A stretch of 64,000 nucleotides of DNA from Heterobasidion occidentale (lineage: Eukaryota; Basidiomycota; Agaricomycetes; Russulales; Bondarzewiaceae): NCBI GenBank assembly GCA_039111635.1, contig JBCAQO010000002.1:558001-622000 (forward strand). Direction: 5' to 3'. Below the pieces are notes generated by a model that did not search any database, was not told the DNA's origin, and worked only from the letters and a program-made list of their open reading frames with translations. Each line of letters opens with the position of its first letter. Position 1 is the stretch's first letter. Both the position numbers and the translations under genes were made by a program. Positions 24,864 to 36,639 of this stretch are shown piece after piece.

Positions 24864-26261
24864 CGTGCCGTGGTCGTTCGAAAATGTGGGTAGCAGTGAT
24901 GGAGAGGAGCAGAGAGGGTTGAAGGTTATAAACGAAACGAAATGTGGCGAAAGCAACTAGAAAAAGCTTTGTTTGCCCTAAAAAATTGGCGAAAGCCACA
25001 ATCTTGATCTGATGATAAGCCACATAGCCCTAACGCCTTGTATAATCAGGCCTTCCATGCTGCTATTTCATAGTGCGACCTTCAGGGCCTCAATGTCTTC
25101 GAAACAGCCCCTGCATATCCTCACATCTGAAATCTTCTTCGACGTCGTTATGAACCGAACAAGGCCATGCGGCAGTGGGTGCAGTTGAGTGGCGAGGCCA
25201 GAAGACAAGATATACTCGTCAAGGCACCATTTTAAACAATAAATTGCCGACGCACCTTTAGCCATGGACTGCCTCCGAAGAGTGTTGTCGCTTGAGCATC
25301 GATTTTTTTTCAACGCTTTAAGGGTAGACAAAGAAAGGTTTACTGAACATCATAGAGGTGAGACGGTGCCCTGTTCTGCGAGTGAAAAGTCCTTCCGAAG
25401 GCAAAACCATCGACGAAACAAAGCGCTCAATGACGAGGTTAGCCAAGACTGTTGTTGCGAGCAGTCGACATGCTTCAGCCCGACAGACACATAGCTCGAA
25501 TTCCTTGTCCATACATATCGATACATTCCATTCCTAGATTCTTCTGGTCAAACACAGAGACTGACCGCCCGAAAGTTGTCACTAGAAGAGTGGGGAAACA
25601 AGAATCGATACAGCCCTCGCATCATAGAACGGTCCCAAACGAAGTCATCGATAGGCAAGCCGCCCCAGTTGTCTTCTCGCTTGACGCCGCTAAAGGAGAC
25701 TTGCAGCGAGATAAGGCGCGGAACCTGTCTCTTTTAATGCTCCAGCATGTAAAGGAAGACACCTGAAGCTCGAGATGTGAAATGAGGGAGTGCAAGGGCC
25801 GTCGACGTGTGTCGTCCTCAATCCTCGACACGCTTAGCATGTGCGTCAAGTAGAGCGTGCCGTATGGAACAGTAGGGTCAAAGGTTTCATTGTGGGGTAG
25901 GTAGGATGAGGCGGATCATGAGCGAACGGGGGATGGTGAATGATGAATGGCTTGAAAAGGGCGAGAGCGATAAGGAGCGACGCAACCTGAAGAGACTGCC
26001 TTTCCTACGACGTGGTCTCCGGATACCTGTGTGTGGGAAACCCTGCCGGGGTGTGCGCTCAGATGCACAATGCCGTCCAAGCGACTACACGCACACAGTC
26101 AGAAGAACAGGATCAGAGTCACAGACCGCAAGCAGCGCCGCGTCGTCCGGAGCAGCGTGCCGTCATCGGGCCGGACACCGGACCTGGCCGCACGAGAAAA
26201 ACAAAGGGGACGCATCGGGAAATTGGCAGCGAAATGACATTCTTATATAAAGTAATATAAG
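24864..26261. other. Region with no well supported gene (possible minus-strand fragment 25068-25512)
   Basis: Two neighbouring minus-strand frames at 25512-25318 and 25331-25068 encode plausible but unrecognised peptides, the second with a C-x2-C pair in VRICRGCFED. A small gene or a decayed one is possible. Splice joins are not convincing and no domain is visible. The plus-strand frames at 25906-26260 are basic, low in hydrophobic residues and look random. Confidence 0.35.
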
Positions 26262-27200
26262 CTATGTAATAACCATAATATATCCAATACTTTTACATCG
26301 TACGGGCAAGCCATACATGAGGCGGCACGGTTGGTAGATACCACAACATCCCTCAGGCTTCCCGAACTTCACAAAGAATATCAGATATGGGATTAGAAGG
26401 TGAAGATGAGCAGGAATGCAACACCGATGACCTCTGGTAAGCAAAAGATTAAAGATAATGAGTGACATATCAATCATACTTCTGGGTACACAGCACAAGT
26501 ATCTAGTCAAGTAATGCCGGTGATGTTGGTGAAACTCTCCATCAACAACAGGTTGACAGCAAATGTCAAGAAATGGAGGAATATAGCCATGGTTCAAGGT
26601 GATGCACATGCATCGGAGGGACAGCCCTCGAGACAGCCAACAAGAATGTTATGTGATTCAAAGTAGTACCAATCATTGTAATAGACGGCGGGATTTGCGA
26701 AGGCTATTATCTTTGTCAGACTGATGTTCTCGGCCAACACATGCAAGAATTTTAGATAAGATCAACCTACATCAGGGAGAAGGGTTTCGTAAAGGTCAAT
26801 AAGAAAGCCGAATTGTCAGCAATAGAGCCTACCTTTATAATTAACGATGGAGTTGCCGGTGCCGACAATCCTTGCCAGACTGACGTTCACGGCCAACACA
26901 TGCGAGAGTGACGATGTTGTCCAGACTTGATCGCGCAACAGCCAATACATGCAAGAGTTTTACATAAGATCAACCTACATCAGGGAGAAGGGCTTCGCAA
27001 AGGTCAATAAGAAAGCCGAATTGTCAGCAACAAAGCCTACCTTTATAATTAACAATGGAGTTGCCGGTGCCGACAATCCTTGCCAGACTGACGTTCACGG
27101 CCAACACATGCGAGAGTGACAATGTTCGTCCAGACTTGATCGCGCAACATCAGCGCGATACTGAGTCTGAATGTGAGTAAAAATGAATCAGAAGCAAAAT
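26262..27200 (-). other. Unrecognised minus-strand exon fragments with duplicated exon
   Basis: Minus-strand segments read as short exons followed by good donors. One is LSHVLAVNVSLARIVGTGN...VNYK followed by GTAGGC at about 26910-26832; it is repeated with few changes at about 27118-27040. A related segment LHVLAENISLTKIIAFANP lies at about 26745-26680 and continues to a stop near 26600. A further frame (26609-26262) is hydrophobic and Cys-rich. No family is recognised. It may be a small gene with a duplicated exon or its remains. Confidence 0.35.
26733..27148. repeat. Two-copy tandem duplication, period 208 bases
   Basis: The block starting gccaacacatgcaagaattt near 26733 repeats from 26941 (gccaatacatgcaagagttt). 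For example, atcaacctacatcagggaga begins at 26761 and again at 26969, giving a period of 208 bases. The copies differ by a few substitutions and one inserted base. Each contains the minus-strand exon-like segment SHVLAVNVSLARIVG with an intact donor, so the duplication doubles an exon rather than random sequence. Confidence 0.85.
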
Positions 27201-27453
27201 GATTGCGAAATGCAGTAAGAAAGCCGCACGATTGACTGCGATTATCAAGACCTGGACATATGATGGAGTCCGGTCAGGCTTGACACATTAATTGTTCAAA
27301 TGATTAAGAAATAGCAACGTCTAGCGAGGATATCTACTATTGTAACTAATTATGATGATTGCAGAAGCTACTATCATTGGAAGGAAAGATATAGTCCCTT
27401 CTGCACACAAGATGAAGCGACAGATGATAGGCATTGATACCGTGAAAAGCATA

Positions 27454-28912
27454 TTATACTGCCCGACGTCTAGTACGTTCCTCAACGGTAGGCTCCCTTG
27501 AGATAGGATCCTTCCTCGCCTCAGCCGCTTTTCTCTGAGCCCTTCTTTCTCTGATCTTGGCCAGCGCACTGTTGGTTGATGCTGCGGGGTGAGCTGAAGA
27601 AAAACTGGGAAAAATCTGACTTCAAAGAATGTCAGAAAGGGTCGAAGATACTTTGAGATACGTACCAGTTCCACCATAATAATAGCGCGTCAACTTCCTC
27701 CTTTTCCTCCACATCCTCAAACAATTCCAATACACTATTGAAGAAACGCTCTGAGTCGGTGACAGTATCTGTTCGAGAAAATACAGCTGACGACGAGAGG
27801 GAAAATCGAGCCTAGAAAGGGGAATCAGAAGCAACATGCGAAGGGGTCTCTTAACAGCTACCTGCGTGGCAATGTAAGCGATCGATGCCGGTGTGACGCA
27901 TTTCATACCGTGAATCCGCGCGTTCCCAGACCTTGTGGCCCTCGCATCCTTTTCCACTGAACTTGGAGATGTAAACACGTGCTTATAGGCCTATGAACAT
28001 CAGCATGCGAGTTCGTCGAAAGTACCAGATAGAAACATACTGAGACGAGCAGCTGGCTCTTGAAAAGCCCCTTCCATGGGTCATCAGAATCGTACCGATA
28101 ACCAGCATATAGAAAAATGGGCCACTGGTCTCCTGGAATAAGCATTTCACCGTCTCGCAATTTCCGTTTGATACTGTTCGAGTGAGATGAACGGGAAAAA
28201 ATGAGATTATTTGATCTTACTCAGGATTCGACCAATCCAATCCTGCAGGGCAAAGCAGCGCTCCTGTCTGTTCATGGCGAAAGCCCCGATCTGATTTCAT
28301 GTTACGGGAGAGTGGCGGAATAAGGGATTGGCCTCGAGGAGTGATCCAATCGAGGATAGGGCCTTTCATACTCTTTGTATCGTCCGATCTAGCGCTAGAC
28401 ACCCCTTTTTGAATCTGCCCTACCGTTAAATAGCCACACTCAAGGTGATGCGGTCACACTTACTAGTTCCCCTATGTGCATGATCTCCTCGTCAGAGCCT
28501 TCCTGTAGGCGCTCTTCAAGATGGGGGACCATCCGAAGTAATTCTTCATAAACCTTGTACTCCCGCCTCTGCCTATCAAACAATGAAACACGCAGTGCAT
28601 GACAAGAATGATTGATTCAGCGAGTTGGCCTTAGATAGGAACGGCTCACTCATATGTCAAGGACTCAGGCTCCTCAGCCAGCTCTCCCATTCTAAGAAGA
28701 CCACGTGTGATTATAGACTGGACGTTGCAAAGAGCGTGTACAGTCCGTCCAAAATGACGACCGTGATGAACAAGCGGATCTGTGAGACACCTTGCGGAGG
28801 GTCAGAGGTCGCCCAGGCAGGCGAGGCAAAGTAGTGCTTACGGCCTTTTCCTGGGGCCTAGTTGAAGAGCACTAGGCTGACGTTTATCACCAAGAGAGTG
28901 GTCCTCAGGCAT
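27454..28912 (-). CDS. DUF6698 family protein
   Basis: This is a complete six- or seven-exon gene of an Agaricomycete-specific family of unknown function. Start at 28912 (MPEDHSLGDKRQ). Exon 2 runs 28790-28650, with HHGRHFGRTVHALCNVQS and LRMGELAEEPESLTYE. Exon 3 contains QRREYKVYEELLRMVPHLEE. The next exon has SDRGFRHEQTGALLCPAGLD. Then come IPGDQWPIFLYAGYRYDSDD and SGNARIHGMKCVTPASIAYI. The last exons have VFSRTDTVTDSERFFNSVLE and a Lys/Arg/Glu-rich tail ending in EERTRRRAV at 27454. All joins that I checked keep frame with GT...AG introns. The family name is from memory of these hallmark strings. The gene is divergent from the neighbour at 29164, with only 251 bases between start codons, so they probably share a promoter. 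The family is often multi-copy in mushrooms, which suggests mobility, but no transposase is seen here. Confidence 0.82.
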
Positions 28913-29163
28913 GGAAGTAAGAACGGTGCGTCGATGAGAAAACGGGCGTGGGACCTGGTATCGCGTCCAAAGTTTTTAACGAGCGAGCAAGCGAACGAGT
29001 CATAAACTATGGTGAGTCAGAAAGTCAGTGGGAGTCAGAGCGAGTCACCTCGGGTAGGAGGAGGAAGGTCGGGCTTCGGGTATCCAAGCCAATTCGAAGC
29101 GACCCTCAAGGGTATTTAGGACATTGACCTGCTCAAGGCCATCTCATCCTGCACTGCCTAGCC
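28913..29163. promoter_or_regulatory. Short shared (bidirectional) promoter region
   Basis: Only 251 bases separate the start codons of the divergent DUF6698 gene (-) and the SIM-bearing gene (+). It contains a tandem gagcgagcaagcgaacgagt tract and agtcag/gagtca words (29010-29045, agtcagaaagtcagtgggag). Co-regulation of the pair is inferred from the geometry only. Confidence 0.5.
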
Positions 29164-30177
29164 ATGTCGTCCCAACCTTTAACTCGCGAATCACTGGTCA
29201 TCTCCATCCCTTCTCGTCATCGCCGATACCTGGACAAGGTTCGGGGATCTGACAACGCGGTTTTTCAGTACGACATTCAAACAGGGGAGATGATTCCATG
29301 GAAGTGGTGGGTCTTGTCACCTCAAAAATTTGAAATGTCTGACGCACAATGCAGGCCCGTAAGCTTAAGGGAGGGGGACCGTGTCGTGCCTTCGTCTCTG
29401 AGGAAACACCGCCTGACGAATAGATTTCTCGGGCCGTGTTGTTTGTGCCCCTTGCTCGAGAGAAACGGACCACCGGTGTTCACGGAGGCAGCTATGTATC
29501 TTGCAACGTCGGGTCCTTTCCATGGTCAATACATTGCTCGATGCGCACATGGAGTGTGTGGATATATAGGTCAGTCCCCATCCAATGAGCGTGAATACAC
29601 ACGACTTACCAATCTCACAAGTTCGCCTCGAGCATGCCTACCAACGTATTGGTTGTCCAGTGCATATGTACGCGCCTCGTGGTGAGCACCTCGAGATCAA
29701 TCTCTAGGTCTAGAATTGACTCCCACGCAGAGGCAACCGAAGCGCGCCCACGACCAGTGCTACACTTTAGCGAAGCAGGATATGTCCCCCTGAACCCCTT
29801 TCCAATGCCTCTGAAACGCACTCACGCACAAATCGGTGAGTGTCAGTACCTGTTTGACATTCAGGTGTAACTCACTCACCATTTCAGATGTAACCTCGAA
29901 CGAAAACCCACTTCTCCGCCTTGTGCAAAGGCGCCGTGTCTCTACTCAATATCGACCAAACCCGTTGTATGACCTCCTTCGACAGATGGACACGAACATT
30001 TATCCAGGTGTTTCCGAAGAGGCCTTTTCCAAATTCTTTGTGAAGTGCTCCTGTCGATTGATCACGACCCGTCGGGCCTTCGCTCACCACGAATGCCCGT
30101 TGGAAGTAATTGATCTCACCACAGATTCAGATAATCAAGGGGGAGATACCGATGAGGAGCAAGCTACAGAACTCTAG
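29164..30177 (+). CDS. Cys-rich orphan protein with C-terminal PIAS-like SUMO-interacting motif
   Basis: I do not recognise the family. The model is firm: exons 29164-29569, 29622-29681, 29731-29835 and 29888-30177 sum to 861 bases, giving 286 residues with every intron GT...AG. Two Cys clusters look metal-binding. The first is CCLC, about 35 residues later RCAHGVCGY (C-x2-C ... C-x4-C, loosely like a GRF finger). The second is near the end: KCSCRLITTRRAFAHHEC (C-x-C ... H-x2-C). Right after it comes LEVIDLTTDSD followed by an acidic tail (GGDTDEEQ). That is the shape of a class-I SUMO-interacting motif as in PIAS proteins: a hydrophobic V-I-D-L core with acidic/phosphorylatable residues behind. 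The next gene (30374-32448, convergent) is a Ulp1-type peptidase, the family that processes SUMO. A role in a SUMO-dependent process is an inference from these two facts. Confidence 0.75.
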
Positions 30178-30373
30178 AAAATTAGTACCAAAGCGTTGAC
30201 ACCATAGGATTCATATACAGCCATTACAGTCAGCATAGAATTAATGTACAGCCATTAGACTCAACACCATAGGATTGATACGTAGCCACTCATTTCAATA
30301 TGAACCGGCTCATATGCATGAAGATCAAGTTGTGGGAATGGTAAAAGTGCGTATTAAGGGAAGAACCAAAGAC
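30178..30373. repeat. Short imperfect repeats in the convergent 3' spacer
   Basis: Words accataggattcatatacagccatt (split over 30202-30227), gtacagccattaga (30248) and accataggattgatacgtag (30266) alternate in this short spacer between the convergent stops. It looks like a small degenerate tandem repeat; no function is visible. Confidence 0.4.
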
Positions 30374-32448
30374 TCAATGGTCAGCAAGTCTGCGAGACAG
30401 AACAGTAGTGGCCATGTTCTACAGACTCGACAGCATATGACTTTGAGTCTGCACATTACGCTACGTACTCACCTTCCCGAGAGCTGTTGCCATTCATCAG
30501 AAAGTTTGAGGAGTTCTGCCTTCAGCATCTCACGCATGGTGGGAACGACGCCCGCCTCCCATTCTATTTCTGCCCCTGATGCATGCCCCTTCTTCAATGT
30601 CTTGCATGATGGCCCAAGGGCAATAGATCAGGATTCGTGATAGCAAGCATCGTGAAGACTTACCGATGTCGGTCTCATGAACATATCCGGGTTTTTCATG
30701 AAAAGATAGTTGAAGTGGAGAAGGTACAAGCCACAATCATACTGATTGGGTTGCATGGGCACCTGACGAGGACATTCATTCGAGGCATACATCATACACA
30801 ACAAATGTGACCCACCTCAAACTGTTTTGCATGCGGTTCGAACAGAGGCGTGATATTGATTCGGGCCTTGACCTCCTCACATAGATACTCAGCTAAGCGC
30901 CGGCCCGTATTCCGACGCTTTCGGTTGAGAGAATCGAATATAAAGATTTGCGTACTGGCAAAGATCAATTAGGAGTAACAGTGAAACGATCATCATCGTT
31001 ATGGCTCACGCGTGGACCCAACTTGATGTAGTCGAGCCTTCGCTATCCGACAACATAGTCCATCCAAGTCGGTGCGCCGAATCAACGGCAAAAACAGTAT
31101 TGTATTTAGCTGGCGGGCGCTCGAATAGGCCTTGTGGATGGCTTATGACTGCCAAGTACCAATGCTGTTCCGCCCTATCAGTCATGTCTCAGCAATGTAG
31201 TCACGGAACTAAGAAGCTTGCTCGCACTCATCATGTATAGGGACGATCAAGAACTTCTTGCTGAAGATATCGACTCTGTTTGTATGACTTTTGGCTGCTT
31301 CATAGCCAGCTCGTCTACGAAAAAAAAATAAGCGATCTTCACAGCGCTCCATGAGACGTAACTCACAATCGCGTATAGAAAAACGTGCTATATATGTGTA
31401 CCTGGTCCATAGCAACAGAATCCTTCACCCTTGACTTGGCATACCACAGTCTTTGTGTTCATATGAGCGAGCACTCGGGTTTCGGATAAAATCGAACACT
31501 TACTTTAAACCAAGATTGATGAGATTATCATTTAAGAATCTGCGAGGTTTTAGTCGCTCCATATCCTGTGGTCCGATATCAATCGCGCCATGGCCAACAA
31601 AGGGGTAAGTCAAAATACTGTAGAAAGTCGAGAATAAGTGACAATTTGTATGTATTCATTGATACATACATCGCGCGAGTGTCCGATCGAGCAGATGAGT
31701 CAGATTGCTTTGGCAAAGGTACTTTCGTGGGCAGCTCTACCTCAACATCATCATCTTCAGACGTGAGAGAACTGAGTGGAGAGGATGGAGGAATAGGTAA
31801 TGCCTCTGAGACCGTTGGCAACGAAGCATCCTCTAGAGCTGATGCTGGAGTATTTGAGGAATTGAAGAGAGGTGGGGGCGCCGGCACGGTTCCTGTGCCA
31901 GATCGTGGAAAACCAGTGTCAAGAGATGATGCTTGTGTGCGAGATGTTTTGATTGGCTTTGAGCCAAGAGACAAAAGAGGCTTCGTTTTTGAGATATATC
32001 GTGGCGAGATTGTGTTCGAGGCTACCGCTATAGTTGAAGAATTTTTTGATTCATAGAAAGACTTCTGTCGGCGTACGGCAAATGTAGGATGCGAAGATGC
32101 TGCACTCTGTTGCAAGGGTCGTTCGGATCGTGCCGCATGTTTCCTATGGTATGATCTATATCGGCGGCGTCTGGAAGGCACGCATATCAGACTTACGCAA
32201 TGGGGCACAAAGCAGACTTGGATAACACCCGCTTAGTGTGCGCAAGAGGCGATGGCACTCGCAAGGTGCTGGGTGGCAGAGACGCACTAGCATAATCTTG
32301 TGTGAGAAAGGCTGAGATCGTGCGTGACAGAGTGAACATACCTCGCCGACGCAAACCCCATAACAGCGTGCATCCTCGCCACAAGATCCTTCGGCGGTGG
32401 TTTCTTCATGGAGCGAGCTAGCTCCGCATCTTCAGGATTCAATAGCAT
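30374..32448 (-). CDS. Ulp1-type (C48) cysteine peptidase, SUMO-protease-like
   Basis: The start at 32448 (MLLNPEDAELARSMKKPPP...) is followed by a short exon. A long disordered Ser/Pro-rich region comes next (32200-31680, ending with an acidic stretch SSLTSEDDDVEVELPTK). The C-terminal catalytic domain begins with GPQDMERLKPRRFLNDNLIN (31590-31510), the usual Ulp1 entry motif. The catalytic set is complete: HWYLAVI (His, about 31170), IFIFDSLNRKR (Asp, about 30935) and PNQYDCGLYLLHF (Gln and Cys, about 30745). The last exons encode AEIEWEAGVVPTM and end LSGRLADH at 30374. Known: such enzymes cut SUMO or related tags from proteins, and Ulp1-like domains also occur in some DNA transposons. Cellular role versus element-borne role cannot be decided from sequence alone. 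It converges on the SIM-bearing gene with 196 bases between stops. Confidence 0.85.
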
Positions 32449-33053
32449 GATTTGTCTGGACGTCGAAAGGCTGAAGCGATGGACATTCGAAGTTTACTCG
32501 TCGAGCACAGCAGTCCTGCAATGAGCAAGACTGAGTGATGTCGGTCACCCGATACCACCTGCAATGAGCAAGTGAATACCTTCGTGGAAGGGGAGACGGA
32601 TGTCGAGAGAGTCGCAGAAAGAGGAGGTCCGTCACGGAGTGCGTTGTGGAAATGGCCAGCCTGGCAATGCCCGAAGCAGCGAAAGTTTGCCAAGGGAAAT
32701 TTCCCACGTCCCGGAAATATCCGGGTGAGGCGTATGAGTGTGTATGGCCGGTTATACACGACCTTATTCACCTTCATGACCTACGATGACTACATTTGTT
32801 GCAGGCTCTCGAACGAAGACTGCGTTAGACAATTATGCTCTGATGAGGGGAAGGCTTTGCACGTTGTTGACACATCATATTCGATCATGGACTTGCGGCG
32901 ACCTAGTACGTCGGACTGACACGACGGGGTTTGTCCTGCTCGCAGTGAGTGAAATTGCGCCTCGTGTGTCTATTTAATCCGATCTGCCTCTCCCACATAT
33001 TGATATGCCCTTTGGCAACGTACCACATCACTCTAGTGCCATATCAAAGGAAG
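32449..33053. other. Intergenic, no gene seen
   Basis: This is the spacer between the divergent peptidase (-) and the orphan gene (+). Plus-strand frames at 32572-32977 have no domain or partner exon. A repeated word acctgcaatgagcaag/ctgcaatgagcaagtg occurs at about 32515 and 32560. Confidence 0.45.
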
Positions 33054-33921
33054 ATGAGTGAACAACGCTCTTGCAATCATGACAACAGGTTGGCATTCCC
33101 CGAGTTGCCTAGCATGCCAGACAGGAGCGACGCGCCTCGTTGCAGAGTGTTTCTCGACGGCAATGGTCCCCTGTGCCGCGTTCTCTTATCTACTGTTCAC
33201 CAGCTTGACGATGACCAGACGGAAGAACATCCCTGCGTCATGCCTTGGTGCTATTCTATCCCCCTCACCCTCATGAACAAGGCTATGGCTTTCTTCGAGT
33301 CACTGCGGCACCCCGACGGCTCACCCATCGTCTATCCTACACACGAGAAGGATCTAGAGATGTCGCCGAGACACATGTGCGAATACACGTACATCTGGAG
33401 GCTGCGGCGTGCGTTTCTTAAGGCAATTTACGCGGCCAGTTGCAATGATCAGATGGGAAGTAACTGGCGATGGCCAAAGATCCACGGGTACCTGTATCGG
33501 GAGTACTCTGGTTACGGTCACGATCGCGCACAGCGAATGTTCTACCGTGAGGATGAGCAGGCTGTGGGCCAGGTTCCTTACACTGTGCCGGACGTGGCCC
33601 AAATGAGTTGAGTGTTTTGTTTTATCTGAGAATGTGGCTTGCTGATCGTACTTGGTCCTAGATTGGGCGGCGCTGCTCAACAGAGACATGAAACGAAGGA
33701 AATGGCGATCCTTTTTGTGGCGACATATCAGCCAAGGGTATGATTCGTTTGGAGAAGAAAATGTCAGGATGTGGTTCGCATGGCGCGAACGCAAGTACTC
33801 CATCAGCGGGGACCAATTTCTGTTCGATGATGATATCCCGCCTCGCCTCGCCTATCTAGCATCCGGAACACAGGAAGCAGAGGAGGGTAAGTCAGCTGAA
33901 TCTGGAACGGACGTCAGCTGA
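33054..33921 (+). CDS. Orphan mushroom protein, related to N-terminal part of the 38.5-kb gene
   Basis: Function unknown. Start at 33054 (MSEQRSCNHDNRLAF...). One intron is inferred: donor after CAAATGA at about 33607 (GTTGAG) and acceptor TCCTAG before ATTGGGCGGCG at about 33663, joining QM to NWAALLNRD in frame. Stop at 33921, about 270 residues. The segment EYTYIWRLRRAFLKAI is similar in sequence and place to HITFWRLRRPFLDCF in the gene starting at 38524, and both precede a region rich in Trp/Arg/Phe. I take them as distant paralogues. The C-terminus ends in an acidic, Ser-rich stretch. No signal peptide, membrane segment or catalytic motif is visible. Confidence 0.55.
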
Positions 33922-36600
33922 CCAGAAGGCATGGCGACAGTTGATCTTGTACAATCCGACGACGAAGGCTCCAGTTTGATCCATGTTGAAGCGGATAGAG
34001 AGCAGTCATTGTGATTAGGACAGGTCATCCCACTCGATCGAAAAGACAGATTTTTCAAGTTCCACCATCTCTGATCGTATGAGCGCTTCGTATTGTGGTC
34101 AGTTGGCAGTCGTGTGCTTTGTCTTGTGTTGTATGTTTATGAGTAGTCCCCACTGAGAAGTTTCGTATCATGATGTACAAAAGAACGTGGTTATTTGGTG
34201 TTCATATTAGTGATGTCGATGAACATTTGTCGTCTATAATGCTGCGTGGTTGAAGCCTTGCTGTGTATGGCGGTCAAAGTGTCGTTTTATTCATTCCGCA
34301 CGACAATGGAGGTTCCCACGAAAACTAAGCTCCCCACGAGACTGCACAACTCCCGAACACACGAGAATGACATCACACACGAAAAACAAAACCGCACACA
34401 CATGTTACATCTCGGTCAAGCGCACACGAGACTGACCAGTGTTGCGTATCATAAACTGTTTCGCAAAAAGATAATAAAAGTTGAATGTGGATCACTCTAG
34501 TCTCTACGCAAACGTTCTATTCTTGCTAACATATGTCCTGGACAGAGCTGCGCGCCTCTTCACTATGCTGTGCCACTGACACATCCATGGCTCGTCGCGC
34601 AAGGCGTCTCCGATCTCGAAGACAGCGGCGAGGCCACCCTCAATAAACTCAACACCCTCATCGTTACTCATCTTGTTTGTCCTCCTGCCCGCCCCGACTC
34701 CGCCCCGTCCCTGCCACAGGACGCGCTACCGGCTACTGGAAAATCACTAAGTACTGCACAACGCAAGCCCTCCGCATCGCCGGGTCCACCCCGGCGCGGC
34801 GCCCTGACCCTCGCCTCTAGCTACGGCACTGCAGACGCGCCTGCCGGACGCGGAGCGCGCGCTCTGTGTCTCGTTCACGTTCATGCCGTTGCCTTGCATG
34901 GCGGTGGGCCTGCAGTCCGCATGCTGGACGAGGGACACTTTGTGGACGCAGATCAAGAAGGAAAAGTGGGAGAGCGCGGTGATGGAGTGCTTTGAAGGCG
35001 CCTTTAAGAGGTGCAAATGCGGCACAAAGGAATTGGAGGAAAGGGGGGGACATGATCAGAATGGGGTGTCGGCCACGGTGTCGCCGTATCACGTTGGAAG
35101 CTTGTCGTTGATGATGAGCAGCCACAGCTCTGCCCCGATCGCATGTGCGCCGCTCCCAGCGACCTTTGTCTTCGCGAGGGTGTTGGCGGAGAGCAAAGGC
35201 TTGAAGAGCCAGAAAATCTACGTCAGGGAGCCCGGATCATTCATGAAGAACTCGTACGCCTGCGGCGCAAGGGGGCACGTGTCAGCCGGTGTGTGGGAAC
35301 ACGAGCTGTTGAAGCCAAACCAGCGGAGCACACCGAAGGAACCGCTGTATGTCGCTGGATATGACGATCAGATCTTTATTTGCGCCATAGAGCGCTGTCT
35401 TCGCATCCAGCTTGTCGTACATGCTCGCAAATATCTCGGGGAGGTGTGTCTGCTACGGCTGTGAGTATGGTGTGGTCACGGCAGCATCGAAGGGACAGGG
35501 GCACGTACACGGAACTCCTTGAGCGTCGACTGTTCGCTCGCTGTGAACGTCTGGGCCGGTGGGCTCCGGGACTGCTGACTCGACGTGCGTTCTCCTTTCC
35601 TTGCTGTCGCATTTCGTGTGGTCACGCTTGCGGGTGTAAATCGAAGATCCCCGCGTCAACTGTATGTATGCGGCCGATGGAATGTGACAAAGTCCATTTC
35701 TTCGTGTAGTATCTTACCGAAGAAGACAAGGCAGTCGAGCAGTTCGAAACCACGCGCCGCACGGCTGGCATCAACGTCACTCAAAACAAGGACGAGGAGC
35801 GTGCGTGGGCAAGAACACGGGCGCGAAGACGAGGGGGAGCCAGGCGAGGCGATGGGCGATGGCAACAACGAGGGCGACAACGAGGATAACAACGAGGAGT
35901 GATGGAGGGAAGAGTTCACAGGATAGGCAATGCAAATTGCTTCAGGGAAAACTGGCTGGACAACTTGCATGAACTAGAATAGCATCCCAGTTTAAGTTAC
36001 CTCCTCATTAGCTTCTTTACAATTTATGAGAGTGAAGACAACATACCGCGCTGTAGGGCCCTCTGAGACATCTTCTCTGCCGCGTGAATTTTGACCCCAG
36101 ACCTGCAAACCGTATGAAATGTCCTGTCTTTTCATCCCACTACCTACGTCTCCGAATTCACTGCTCTTTCACCTCTCTCCCCTACCTCTTCCCTCCTTCC
36201 AACAGTGCCAATGTAACCCTCGGCATCAATATCAAGGCTGTGGTTGTAGATCAGGGATGCGGCAGAAAAGACAACAAAAAACCTACAATTCTGCGCGAAC
36301 AGATTGAATGAACCCACAATCGGGCGGATGACGTCCGAAGAAAAATCGAATCTTGCCCCGCAGCGCGTCGATGTGGAACGAGGTCGAGACTTTAAGACGG
36401 TACCAAGCGTATTTGGGGTTCATGATTGAGAGTAGGTCGTGATGTGTGGTGAGGGTGCGAGGAGCGCAAACGAAACGCGAAGTGTGAAAGGGTTTAAGGA
36501 GAAAGGCGAATGCGAATGGAGAGCGAGTATGGTGAGCGAATGAATGCAAGCGCAAACGGATGGTAGTTGAGGACGTCACGTACCCGACACATATCCCCAA
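33922..36600. other. Mostly non-coding; possible decayed gene at 34570-35900
   Basis: Bases 33922-34560 show nothing. From 34570 to 35900 the plus strand has GC-rich stretches that read like exons, for example LWTQIKKEKWESAVMECFEG at about 34940, GYDDQIFICAIERCLRIQLV at about 35358 and EEDKAVEQFETTRRTAGI at about 35720. They lie in different frames and have stops between them. I could not join them with good splice sites and do not recognise a family, so a pseudogene is the likeliest reading. Bases 35900-36600 hold no supported gene. Confidence 0.35.
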
Positions 36601-36639
36601 CGACGTTCTCGCACGTCGAACAATCGATGTGCACTTTCA

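Noticed and set aside
25906..26260. Basic plus-strand frames near 26 kb
   Set aside because: Arg/Gln-rich composition, overlapping frames of similar length and no splice partner indicate chance.
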